Assembly (NCBI RefSeq): GCF_000018425.1
Contig: NC_010424.1
Span: forward strand, 2,124,501 to 2,188,500
Length of the DNA: 64,000 nt
From: Candidatus Desulforudis audaxviator MP104C
Lineage (GTDB): Bacteria; Bacillota; Desulfotomaculia; Desulfotomaculales; Desulforudaceae
Direction: 5' to 3'
The position numbers were made by a program, and so were the translations under genes. Position 1 is the first letter of the stretch, and each line of letters opens with the position of its first letter. The notes under the pieces were generated by a model. That model saw only the letters and a program-made list of their open reading frames with translations, was not told the DNA's origin and did no database searches. Of this stretch, positions 17,460 through 25,110 are shown piece by piece.

Positions 17460-18620
17460 CTAACGGATTTGGGAAACGGGGCCCCGGTCCAGGGTGGCGA
17501 TCAGGACCGCGAATATCAGCAGCAGCGCGCCGGCGGTGGAAAAAGCGAACCCGAAACCCAGCAGGGCGACCACACTCCCAAACGCAAAAGAGCCCGCGGT
17601 AATCCCCACGTCGATCCCGTTTTCAAAAAGACCCAGGGAAGCCGCGCGCAGCTTACGGCCGGCCGCATCCACCACCCAGGCGACCAGCAGGGTGAGTGAG
17701 GCCGAGTAGCCGATACCGGCCACCACGGCGCTGACCATCATTACCGCTCCCGGCGCCGGGAGGCCGAGATACAGAATGCCCATGCCGAAAAGGGCCAGCG
17801 ACGGCACCAGCACTTTGCGGCGGCCGAAGGCGTCGGACAGGCGCCCGGCAACCACCCCCGAAACAAGGCCGCTGAAAGCAAACACAGTGAAATAGAGGCC
17901 GAAATTGTCGATTCCCACGCGCACCGCGTACAAAGGGAGAAAGGTGAGCAGTACACCGTAGGCCAGGCCGCAGGCGGCCGTCGACGAGATCAACACGCGC
18001 AGCGGACGGGAGGCAAGAACGAACTGAAACCCGTTCAGAACCGGAGTCCCGGTTCCGGCGCGCACCGGTTCGCGAATGGCCAGGAGCGGCGCCATCCCGG
18101 CGAGCCCCAGAATGGTAAGCAACCAAAACAGGGTCTGGAATCCGTACTGCTCGACAATCAGGACCGCCACGGGCGGCCCAGTGATGAGGGCGGTGATAAT
18201 GATCAACCGCTGCAGGCCCAGGACGGTCCCACGCCGCGCCACCGGACTTAGGTCGGCGATCAGGGTGTTCGCGGCCAGCGGGTAGAGCGCCAGGCCCAGG
18301 GCCTGGAACACACGAATGAACGACAAATAGGCCGGCGAACCGGCCAGCAGAATAAACAGCGGCGCGGTCACCAGGGCCGATCCGCTCACCAGCAGGGAAA
18401 ACTTGCGCCCGAACCGGTCCACCCAGGAAGCGAAAAGAAACCGGAACAGCACCGCCGCTCCGGCCAGAAGGGTATTGTACCAGGCCGCCGTCCAGTCGCC
18501 GCCCCCCAGTTCGAGCACATACAGGGGCATTATGATGAACGCCAGGTGCAGGTTCACAAAAACCATGAAGGACCCGGTGAATAACAGAATCAGGCCCTGG
18601 TCCAGCCAAGTCGACCGCAA
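17460..18620 (-). CDS. Major facilitator superfamily transporter
   Basis: 386 residues with about 12 hydrophobic segments and the MFS loop motif SWVDRFGRKFSL between segments 2 and 3, repeated as GRLSDAFGRRKV in the second half. Substrate is unknown; drug or metabolite efflux is common for this group. Start is TTG at 18620 with GGGGGCG 8 bases upstream. A hairpin at about 17422-17447 downstream could end the transcript but has a weak T-tract. No linked gene suggests its substrate. Confidence 0.85.
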   Translation of the reverse strand: MRSTWLDQGLILLFTGSFMVFVNLHLAFIIMPLYVLELGGGDWTAAWYNTLLAGAAVLFRFLFASWVDRFGRKFSLLVSGSALVTAPLFILLAGSPAYLSFIRVFQALGLALYPLAANTLIADLSPVARRGTVLGLQRLIIITALITGPPVAVLIVEQYGFQTLFWLLTILGLAGMAPLLAIREPVRAGTGTPVLNGFQFVLASRPLRVLISSTAACGLAYGVLLTFLPLYAVRVGIDNFGLYFTVFAFSGLVSGVVAGRLSDAFGRRKVLVPSLALFGMGILYLGLPAPGAVMMVSAVVAGIGYSASLTLLVAWVVDAAGRKLRAASLGLFENGIDVGITAGSFAFGSVVALLGFGFAFSTAGALLLIFAVLIATLDRGPVSQIR

Positions 18621-18695
18621 GATGGACGCGCCCCCGCTTTTCTTATCATTATGATCCTTCCGTGGATTTAAATTCGGACCCCGGCCTGAATCGGC

Positions 18696-18730
18696 GGGGA
18701 CTGTCCCAAAAAGGCGTCAGACACCTTTTT
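18696..18730. repeat. Dispersed palindromic repeats (GGGGACTGTCCC and AAGGCGTCAGACACCTTTTT types)
   Basis: Two repeat types found elsewhere in the window stand together in the spacer between the transporter gene and mnmA. The rest of 18621-18859 shows no gene. Confidence 0.75.
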
Positions 18731-18859
18731 CTTTTGCGTTGTATGACTACCAGAAGATCTTCTGGTCTGCTATTCTACAATTGCCGGCAAATTCCTGGAG
18801 CGGCCCGGTTCTCACCCGGCCTTGAACGTGGAATACTCTGAAATGAGGAGTGTGTGCAC

Positions 18860-19891
18860 TTGGCCACCGTGGCGGTTGCGCTGAGCGGGGGCGTTGACAG
18901 TTCAACCACCGCCCTTTTGATGAAAGAGGCCGGCCACCGGGTCTTCACCCTGACCATGGCCACGAACGACCGGGTGGCGGCGGAGGCGGCGCGGGTATCC
19001 GCTTTCCTGGGCCTACCCCACCACGTGCTGGACATAAGCGGGCTTTTTGAACAACGGGTGATCGGACCGTTCTGCGCCGCCTACCTAGAGGGGCGCACCC
19101 CCAACCCGTGCATCGCCTGCAACCGGGACTTGAAATACGGGACGCTTTTCCGTCAAGCGGTCGAATGGGGCGCCGATTATTTTGCGACCGGCCACTACGC
19201 CCGGGTGCGTTTTGAACCCGAACCGGGCCGGTATGTCCTGCTGCGCGCGCGCGACCCCCGTAAGGACCAGAGCTACGTCCTGTTTTACCTGGACCAGGAA
19301 CGGTTGGCCCGCCTGCTCCTGCCCCTGGGGGACTTGACGAAGGAAACGGTGCGCGAAAAGGCGCGGGCGGCCGGCATCCCCTTCACGGCGGCCGAAAGCC
19401 AGGAAATCTGTTTCGTAGCGGGGGACGACTACCGGACGTTCATCCGCCGGCGGTGCGGACAGGCGGTCGCGGAGGGGCCTTTCGTGGACCGGCAGGGAAA
19501 CGTCCTCGGACGGCACCGGGGCATACCATTCTACACGATCGGCCAGCGCCGGGGGCTGGGGCTGGCTCTGGGCCGGCCGGTGTTCGTGCTCGGTTTCAAC
19601 CGGGAGCGGAACGCGGTGATTGTCGGTCCGGAAGAAGAACTGTGGCATACCGCATTCCTGGCGGTAGATGTGCACTACATCCTGCCGCAGCCCGCCGGAG
19701 GCACCCTCATCGAAGCCCAGATCCGCTACCGGGCCAAGGCCGCCCCCGCCCGCCTGTATCCTCAGCCTCCCGACGCGGCCCGAGTCGTTTTCGAGAAGCC
19801 CCAGCGGGCAATCACCCCGGGACAAGCCGCCGTTTTCTACCAGGGAGAGCGGGTGGTCGGCGGAGGCATCATCAGTTGCGCCGTAAGGTGA
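18860..19891 (+). CDS. mnmA: tRNA-specific 2-thiouridylase
   Basis: About 343 residues; thiolates U34 of Lys, Glu and Gln tRNAs using ATP and sulfur relayed from a cysteine desulfurase. Motifs: the PP-loop ALSGGVDSSTTA at the N-terminus, NPCIACNRDLKYG with the first catalytic Cys, TGHYAR, SQEICFV with the second catalytic Cys, and GQRRGLG. Start is read as TTG at 18860 since GAGGAG is 9 bases upstream; a GTG at 18854 is only 3 bases from it. The last 20 bases overlap the end of the convergent coiled-coil gene. Confidence 0.95.
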   Translation: MATVAVALSGGVDSSTTALLMKEAGHRVFTLTMATNDRVAAEAARVSAFLGLPHHVLDISGLFEQRVIGPFCAAYLEGRTPNPCIACNRDLKYGTLFRQAVEWGADYFATGHYARVRFEPEPGRYVLLRARDPRKDQSYVLFYLDQERLARLLLPLGDLTKETVREKARAAGIPFTAAESQEICFVAGDDYRTFIRRRCGQAVAEGPFVDRQGNVLGRHRGIPFYTIGQRRGLGLALGRPVFVLGFNRERNAVIVGPEEELWHTAFLAVDVHYILPQPAGGTLIEAQIRYRAKAAPARLYPQPPDAARVVFEKPQRAITPGQAAVFYQGERVVGGGIISCAVR

Positions 19892-20987
19892 ACCGCATCC
19901 TATCCTTTTCGTACGTGATGTCCGTCAGAGTCATGAACCGGAACCGGTCACCCATCGTAAACGCCCCCTGATCTCCAGCCATGAAAGCCAGCGCTGAGGC
20001 GTCAATCTCCAGGTCGTCGATTCGCACGGTTTCCGCGCGGAACACCACCGCCTCCCCACCGGAAATGGGAACCAGGCGCCCGAAGACCCGGAAACCGGGC
20101 CGCCCCTGGGGATCCAGGCTAGTGGCCGTGATGCCGTCGCGGTCGATGTCGATCCGGAGGCCGGCCCCCGTACCCTCGGCCGCATTGGCCAGGGCCCGGT
20201 TGACGGTCCGGGAACTGACCTCGATCAACATGTTCCGCCCTTGAAAGTAGATCCGGTCCGGCTGCACGTCTCGGGCCAGGATGATGTTCAACTGTCCCAG
20301 CAGACTGCTCAACGGGGCGAGCGACTCCTGCCACTGCCGTTCCAGACCCGACAGCCGGTCCGCCAGTTCGTTTGAACGGCCGCGGATACCGGCCAGCAGC
20401 GTCGATCTGCGGTTCTGCACCCGCTGCAATTCGATCAGGCGGTCCGAGATTCTGCTCCGGGCGGTTTTTGTTTCGGTCTCCAGAAACGCCAGTTGGTGCA
20501 GACGTTCCTCGATGGCGGCGCTCTGGGTGCGTACTTCGTTCACCAGCACGCCCTCCCGTTCAATCAGCAGACTGATAAACTCCAGGCGCCACAGAAAATC
20601 CGCCGTGCTTTCGGCCTGCAGCAGCAAGGCGAACATCGGCAGGCGGCCTTCCTCGTACAGGTGACGCAACCACTGTCCCAGACGCCCCTGTGCCTCCGTC
20701 AGGCGGGCTCTGGCCGCGGCCAGGTTATGCTCTTCCACCGCCCGGGATTCGGCCAGCTCCGCCAGCCGGTCTTCGGCTCGGGCCCGATCCTCCTGCAGCC
20801 CCATCATCTGCAAATTGAGAGCGAGCAACTCGGCGGCGAGTTCACGTTCAAGTGCCTGGAGTTCGGTCGGGCTGAGCCGCTCCAGGCCCGGAACCGCGGC
20901 CGCTGGCAAGCCGCCGCGCAAAGCGCCGGACAGCAGAAAGGCCGTCAAGCTGAGGACGATGAGCAACACTTTAAAACAATAGTTCAT
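19872..20987 (-). CDS. Secreted coiled-coil protein (PcsB/CwlO N-terminal-like), no hydrolase domain
   Basis: About 371 residues. An N-terminal signal segment (FKVLLIVLSLTAFLLSGAL) precedes a long coiled coil (~40-200) rich in Leu, Glu and Arg, containing LRHLYEEGRLPMFALLLQAESTADFLWRLEF, a pattern typical of the PcsB/CwlO coiled-coil region. No NlpC/P60, CHAP or LytM domain follows; the C-terminal ~130 residues look like a beta-rich domain of unknown type. It may regulate or scaffold cell-wall hydrolysis (inference). ATG at 20987 is chosen over an upstream GTG. A structured leader with its own terminator precedes it. Confidence 0.7.
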   Translation of the reverse strand: MNYCFKVLLIVLSLTAFLLSGALRGGLPAAAVPGLERLSPTELQALERELAAELLALNLQMMGLQEDRARAEDRLAELAESRAVEEHNLAAARARLTEAQGRLGQWLRHLYEEGRLPMFALLLQAESTADFLWRLEFISLLIEREGVLVNEVRTQSAAIEERLHQLAFLETETKTARSRISDRLIELQRVQNRRSTLLAGIRGRSNELADRLSGLERQWQESLAPLSSLLGQLNIILARDVQPDRIYFQGRNMLIEVSSRTVNRALANAAEGTGAGLRIDIDRDGITATSLDPQGRPGFRVFGRLVPISGGEAVVFRAETVRIDDLEIDASALAFMAGDQGAFTMGDRFRFMTLTDITYEKDRMRFTLRRN

Positions 20988-21126
20988 AGGCAACCGCACT
21001 CCCGGTCAAGAAAAACCGGTCTCTTTAGAACCCGGTCTTATTAGTTTTATTATTATTGGCGATCTGTTAAAAAAACCCTTTGCACGCCCCTAAATGCCCC
21101 GGAACCAGTTAAAATGAAATGACAAC

Positions 21127-21159
21127 AAAAAAGCCAGAGAGTCCTAACACGCCCCTGGC
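21127..21159 (-). terminator. Terminator inside the leader of the coiled-coil gene
   Basis: Minus strand: GCCAG and CTGGC pair around a 17-base loop that itself contains partial pairing, followed by six T. It lies between a structured region and the coding start at 20987, as for a riboswitch-like leader, or it may end the sigI-rsgI transcript. Confidence 0.6.
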
Positions 21160-21336
21160 CGTTTGTTGCCAAACTAAGGTTCAGTCCCGTTTCGCCGGGC
21201 GAGTCTTTTCCCCAATCGCCAATTTGGGCAGGTGGCTAACGCCGACTCCGAGTCGTCACTGTAAAGCGAAGCTTGTGACAGTCAGCGTAGCCGCCGAAGT
21301 GATAAATCCCGTGGACTCACTTGGCCGCCGCCCAAG
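21160..21336 (-). ncRNA. Structured leader candidate, class not identified
   Basis: The 177 bases contain several stable stems on the minus strand, such as GTCACAAGC-TTC-GCTTTACAGTGAC, GACTCGGAGTC, GGCGATTGGGGAAAAGACTCGCC and CCCGGCGAAACGGG. Density of stems is high and no protein is recognised. The downstream gene is wall-related, so a c-di-AMP riboswitch was considered, but its conserved blocks are not seen. Both strands fold; the minus strand is favoured because the terminator is on that strand. Confidence 0.45.
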
Positions 21337-22485
21337 TTACTGCAGCTGTATGGGGGACATCGGCAGATCCTGGCTACCGTTGTCTCCGCGCTTGTCGTGT
21401 GCATCATCTCTGCCGGACGGCCGTTTCCCCTCCGGCCCGGTCGAAGGCTTTGTAGTGTCGGCCTTTTTTTCAACCGCCGCAGGCTCAGGCTCATCATCCT
21501 GAAATCCACCGGGACCCGCCGGTGCCACCGGTACACCATGTTTCCCGCCCGGTTCTACAGGCGGCTTGCCGGGAAACCCGTTCATATCCTCGACGCGGCG
21601 GACGTAACCCGGAGGAGGACTTTTCGGCTCCTGCAAACCGGAGTCAACTTGTGTCTCTTCCCCGCCCCGGCCTACCCGGGCCTGCATAGTGGCCACGGCG
21701 GCCACGGCCATCCCGTAGTCCCGGCCTTTCAGGGCCAGGGCCTCGCGCAGCCTGCCGTGCCGGACGGCCTCCGTGTCCAGCACAATCCCTTCTTCCAGGA
21801 CTTTTTGCCAGACAACATAGTGCGCCGGAGAGAGGCCTGCTTGCCGGGCCCGTTCCCGGGACGCAAGGGAACAGTCGAGTATGTACACTCTGGTTGGACC
21901 GCCGGTTTCCTCCAATTCGTCCTGAATGACCGCCAGCAGTTCGGACTGTAAAGCCGCCCCGCCTTCCTCAGCAGTGAAGGTGGTAGTCACCATTAAATGC
22001 CTGACCTCCGCTCCCCGCCCCAGGTAACCCTGTTCCCGGCAGGCCCGGACTACGACCGCCACCGCCTCGACCGCTGGCAGCCCGACAAGGTCAAGCCCCT
22101 GCAACAGTCCGGCACCGTCAGCGTTCAATGCCTCTGTGCCGACCACCGTCAGGGAATGGTCGAGAGCCAGTTCGATTCCCGGATTGACCTCCATGCCGAC
22201 GTACGCGTAAACCACCGGTCCGGAGGTGAAACGGGGCAGGGCCATAAACGCCGCCAGAAGCAAGGCCACCAAGGACGCGGCGAAGAGCAGCAGCCGGGTC
22301 GGCCGGCGGTATTCCACCAGGTCTTCCACGGTGAACCGGACCTCCTGCCCGGTTTGAATCCCGGGCCGTTTCCTGATTTCCACAAACTCAAAGTCTGCGG
22401 TCAAAATTACTGCCGAGCGGGATTTCACCCGGCAGACCACTCCCCTACCGGCCACTTTCAGCACCACCTTCCGCGCCTCGGACAT
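21337..22485 (-). CDS. rsgI: RsgI-like anti-sigma factor
   Basis: About 382 residues. Residues ~1-60 form the RsgI N-terminal anti-sigma domain (KVAGRGVVCRVKSRSAVILTADFEFVEIRK), residues ~65-85 one membrane segment (LLLFAASLVALLLAAFMAL), then VYAYVGMEVNPGIELALD, the conserved start of the extracytoplasmic RsgI region, and a Pro/Gly/charged low-complexity tail. It is expected to hold SigI at the membrane. The gene overlaps the end of sigI, the usual pairing. ATG at 22485 is chosen because homology begins there. Confidence 0.88.
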   Translation of the reverse strand: MSEARKVVLKVAGRGVVCRVKSRSAVILTADFEFVEIRKRPGIQTGQEVRFTVEDLVEYRRPTRLLLFAASLVALLLAAFMALPRFTSGPVVYAYVGMEVNPGIELALDHSLTVVGTEALNADGAGLLQGLDLVGLPAVEAVAVVVRACREQGYLGRGAEVRHLMVTTTFTAEEGGAALQSELLAVIQDELEETGGPTRVYILDCSLASRERARQAGLSPAHYVVWQKVLEEGIVLDTEAVRHGRLREALALKGRDYGMAVAAVATMQARVGRGGEETQVDSGLQEPKSPPPGYVRRVEDMNGFPGKPPVEPGGKHGVPVAPAGPGGFQDDEPEPAAVEKKADTTKPSTGPEGKRPSGRDDAHDKRGDNGSQDLPMSPIQLQ

Positions 22486-23155
22486 ACTCCCGCAGGAGGG
22501 GAAAGTCCCCACCCAAGACCACGTACACTCCTATAATGTATCTTCGGTGCCGCTGGATCGTTTTGGGGTTAAGGACCAGCTGCCGGAGCAGAAGAGTGAA
22601 GGGCAGTTTTTTCTTCCGCTCGAGGCCGGCCCGCAGCTCTGGATCTTCCAGGACGCGGCGGGCGATGCCGATCGCCATCCGCCGTGAATCCCGGTGCCTG
22701 GGCGTCTCCCGGACCAGGTCCTCCAGCGTGATCCCGAACTCACCCAGTCGCGTGGCGAATCGCTCAATCTCCTCGCGGACGTCGTCCTCCGGAAGGGTGA
22801 AATCAGATTCCACCGTCTCTTCGGGTGGCTCCGCCTGGGGTAACTCGGGGGAGAAACGGCGGGAAGCCCGGTAGTGATCGACCAGGCGCCGGTTGATCAC
22901 CTGCCGGGCAAAACCGTGAAAAGAGGCGCCCCTGCCGGCGTCATACCCGTCAACCGCTTCGTTGAACGCCAGGAGCGCTATGCTGTACTCGTCCATATCC
23001 CTGATCCCGCCCCGGCGCGGGACGACTTTGGCCACACAACCGGCAATGAAGGACTGGTGGGCGGCAATCAAGTCCTCACGTGCAATCCGGTCACCTTTCT
23101 GCGCTTTTTCCAGCAGGACCAGGATATCCTTTTCAGCTTCCACCCCGCCAGGCAT
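22445..23155 (-). CDS. sigI: RNA polymerase sigma factor SigI
   Basis: About 236 residues. Region 2 is visible (LIAAHQSFIAGCVAKV, then DEYSIALLAFNEAVDGYDAGRGASFHGFARQVINRRLVDHYR), and the C-terminal region has the SigI-type RKKKLPFTLLLRQLVLNPKTIQRHRRYI. SigI factors respond to heat or cell-wall/polysaccharide signals through RsgI. Start is ATG at 23155 with GGGGAGGGGG 8 bases upstream. The rsgI gene overlaps its end. Confidence 0.93.
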   Translation of the reverse strand: MPGGVEAEKDILVLLEKAQKGDRIAREDLIAAHQSFIAGCVAKVVPRRGGIRDMDEYSIALLAFNEAVDGYDAGRGASFHGFARQVINRRLVDHYRASRRFSPELPQAEPPEETVESDFTLPEDDVREEIERFATRLGEFGITLEDLVRETPRHRDSRRMAIGIARRVLEDPELRAGLERKKKLPFTLLLRQLVLNPKTIQRHRRYIIGVYVVLGGDFPLLREYVRGAEGGAESGR

Positions 23156-23215
23156 CCACCAGCCCCCCTCCCCGAAAGAAAACCGCAATGCAAAACAATA
23201 ATGTTCTCTGAAGAT

Positions 23216-23244
23216 ATTATCGGTGCATTTTCCACGACTATCAA
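23216..23244 (-). promoter_or_regulatory. SigA-type promoter for sigI
   Basis: -35 TTGATA (23239-23244), 17-base spacer, -10 GATAAT (23216-23221) on the minus strand, in the divergent spacer with the Crp/Fnr gene. Confidence 0.65.
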
Positions 23245-23291
23245 GTTTTTGGATGACTGGGAGGTTAGAATAGAAACGGAGAGTGATTGAC

Positions 23292-23972
23292 GTGAACCAG
23301 ACAGTGGAGCAACTGCGCCTGGTGCCCCTGTTTGCCCGGCTGGAGCCCGGGGACCTGGAGAAGATCGGGACCCTGATGTACGAACGGCGTTACGGCAAGG
23401 GGCAGATCATCTTCATGGAAGGGGAACCGGGTGAAGCTCTTTTCCTGCTCAAAGAAGGTAGAATCAAGCTCACCCGGCAGACTGAGGACGGCCGGGAACA
23501 CATCCTGCACCTGGTGAACGCGGGCGAGGTGTTCGCCGAAGTAGTGCTTTTCGACGGGGGCGGCTACCCGGCCACGGCCGAAACGATGGAGGACTGTCGG
23601 GTCGGGATCATCAGGAATCAGGACCTGGAACAGGTCATCGCCGGCAGCCCGGGACTGGCCCTGGCGATGTTGAAGATTATGGCCGGACGGCTGCGGGCCG
23701 CCCAGGAAAAGGTGATGAGCCTGGCCCTGCACGACGCCGCCCGCCGGGTGGTAAGCACCCTGCTCCGTCTGGCCGAGGAACACGGAACGGCCGGACCGGA
23801 GGGTCAACGGATCAACCTGGCCCTGACCAACCAGGAGTTGGCCGAACTGGCCGCCACCTCCCGGGAGACGGTTAATCGTACTCTCAATGACCTGCGCCGC
23901 CGGAAGATCATTGACGTCTCGGGCCCGCAAATCATCATCCGCGATCGCCGCCGCCTGCTGGACACCCTTTAA
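23292..23972 (+). CDS. Crp/Fnr family transcription regulator
   Basis: About 226 residues: an N-terminal cyclic-nucleotide-like beta-roll (residues ~10-120, GKGQIIFMEGEPGEALFLLKEGRIKL), a dimerisation helix, and a C-terminal winged helix with LTNQELAELAATSRETVNRTLNDLRRR. No N-terminal FNR cysteines, so no iron-sulfur sensor is expected; the effector is unknown. GTG at 23292 is chosen since GGAGAG lies 8 bases upstream; GTG at 23283 touches it. Two CRP-like palindromes lie just after this gene, before the ferredoxin gene, pointing to a direct target. HcpR-type nitrosative regulators are a possible relation. Confidence 0.9.
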   Translation: MNQTVEQLRLVPLFARLEPGDLEKIGTLMYERRYGKGQIIFMEGEPGEALFLLKEGRIKLTRQTEDGREHILHLVNAGEVFAEVVLFDGGGYPATAETMEDCRVGIIRNQDLEQVIAGSPGLALAMLKIMAGRLRAAQEKVMSLALHDAARRVVSTLLRLAEEHGTAGPEGQRINLALTNQELAELAATSRETVNRTLNDLRRRKIIDVSGPQIIIRDRRRLLDTL

Positions 23973-23978
23973 ACGGGA

Positions 23979-24044
23979 TGTGACGAACGCCACACCGGGT
24001 CTGTGATCGGCGTCACAGCGGGCCATTCCTTTCCGGGGTATTAT
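23979..24044 (+). promoter_or_regulatory. Tandem Crp/Fnr operators with class II spaced promoter
   Basis: Operator 2 at 24002-24017 is a perfect TGTGA-N6-TCACA. Operator 1 at 23979-23994 is TGTGA-N6-CCACA, one mismatch. Centres are 23 bases apart. A -10 box TATTAT lies at 24039-24044, placing the perfect site about 41.5 bases before the likely start, the classic activator position. The regulator gene is immediately upstream. Confidence 0.85.
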
Positions 24045-24081
24045 TCTCATAAAGAAAGCACCCTGGAAAGGAGGGCCACCC

Positions 24082-24666
24082 GTGGAGCAGAGAATCAGAC
24101 GCAAGCTCATCACCATCGACGAAGAAAAGTGCACCGGTTGCGGCCTGTGTGTCCCCGACTGTCCCGAAGGGGCCCTGCAGATTATCGACGGAAAGGCTCG
24201 CCTAGTGAGCGAACCCCTTTGTGACGGCCTGGGTGCCTGTCTGGGCGCCTGCCCCGAGGGCGCCATCACCGTCGAGGAAAAAGATGCAGTGCCATATGAT
24301 GAAAAGAAGGTAATGGAAAATATCGTCCGCCACGGCGAAAACGTACTGCGGGCCCACCTCGAACACCTTCGGGACCACGGTCAAACGCACTACCTGGAAG
24401 AAGCGCTGGAATTTCTACGGCACAAGAATATCCCCGTTCCCCCGGGGTTTTTGGGACACCTGGCAGACCTCCGGGTGAATCACCCGCGACACGTTTGTTA
24501 CCTCGAAGACATTAGGCTCCGCCGGGCAAACCTCGGCACAGGTCCCACACGCTGTACAGGTCCCCTCGTCGACCACCGGATACAACCGCACACTGATTCC
24601 TCCCCGCTTTTTCTCCGGGTAGGCGAGAACTCCTTATTGGCCGATTCTATGTTGATGGCGGGTTGA
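24082..24666 (+). CDS. 4Fe-4S ferredoxin-type protein with aberrant C-terminus
   Basis: 194 residues. Residues ~10-65 carry two 4Fe-4S motifs, CTGCGLCVPDCPEG and CDGLGACLGACPEG. A helical region follows (DEKKVMENIVRHGENVLRAHLEHLRDHG), as in small redox proteins found beside hydroxylamine reductase genes. After about residue 120 (IPVP, 24442) the sequence no longer looks like a protein of this family: it is the antisense of a ferredoxin gene fragment on the other strand (24463-24591). The natural stop seems lost. Start GTG 24082 with GGAGGG upstream. Likely activated by the neighbouring Crp/Fnr protein. Confidence 0.8.
   Translation: MEQRIRRKLITIDEEKCTGCGLCVPDCPEGALQIIDGKARLVSEPLCDGLGACLGACPEGAITVEEKDAVPYDEKKVMENIVRHGENVLRAHLEHLRDHGQTHYLEEALEFLRHKNIPVPPGFLGHLADLRVNHPRHVCYLEDIRLRRANLGTGPTRCTGPLVDHRIQPHTDSSPLFLRVGENSLLADSMLMAG
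24415..24591 (-). pseudogene. Truncated ferredoxin gene fragment on the opposite strand
   Basis: A 58-codon frame starting at GTG 24591 with GGGGAGGA 6 bases upstream reads MRLYPVVDEGTCTACGTC, then AEVCPAEPNVFE and IHPEVC. That is the first half of a two-cluster ferredoxin; after the first Cys of the second cluster (24463) homology ends and a stop comes 15 codons later. The lost half coincides with the place where the plus-strand ferredoxin gene loses its own end. Confidence 0.75.
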
Positions 24667-25110
24667 TTGTCAAACGTGCCTCGAACGAGCCCAGCGTCCA
24701 CGGATGTTTTCCAGAAATACGCCCCGGAAAGTTAACCGAACATATCTGAGTTTCAAACCTAATAAGCTATATAAAAAGCCTGATGGGGGTCGATGGAGTG
24801 CTGCGCAAACGTTGGCTCCTACGCCGTTGCGCCCACTGCGGCGGCGGTTGCCTACGTACGTCCTGGGCAAGACGTTAAACTGCCCGCCATTTTTGCCCTT
24901 TTTGACCGGTCCGTTCACGGGTGGTACACTTAAGCTGACGGACTTGACGATGCAGTCACCGCGTTGTGCTATTGACGCCGGTGGCAAAATTCGGCCGGCG
25001 GATACCGGGTGTGCGAAGGCGACGTGCGAAGTGCGGCCTACGGCCTTCGGCTCCACCGGCACGGACACAGTGGCGGGAGACAGCGCCCCGGTCAAGTACA
25101 CATCATTCTG
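24667..25110. other. Gene-free spacer of unknown origin
   Basis: About 440 bases between the ferredoxin scar and rarA. Open frames exist on both strands (plus 24704-25111, minus through 24670) but neither resembles a known protein nor has a ribosome site, and neither is supported. The segment around 24700-24790 is AT-richer than its surroundings. It may be a degraded mobile element. Confidence 0.4.

Noticed and set aside
21160-21336. c-di-AMP (ydaO) riboswitch
   Set aside because: Context fits (wall gene, PgpH present), but conserved blocks such as the GACAGCTAAC-like strand could not be matched, so no class was assigned.
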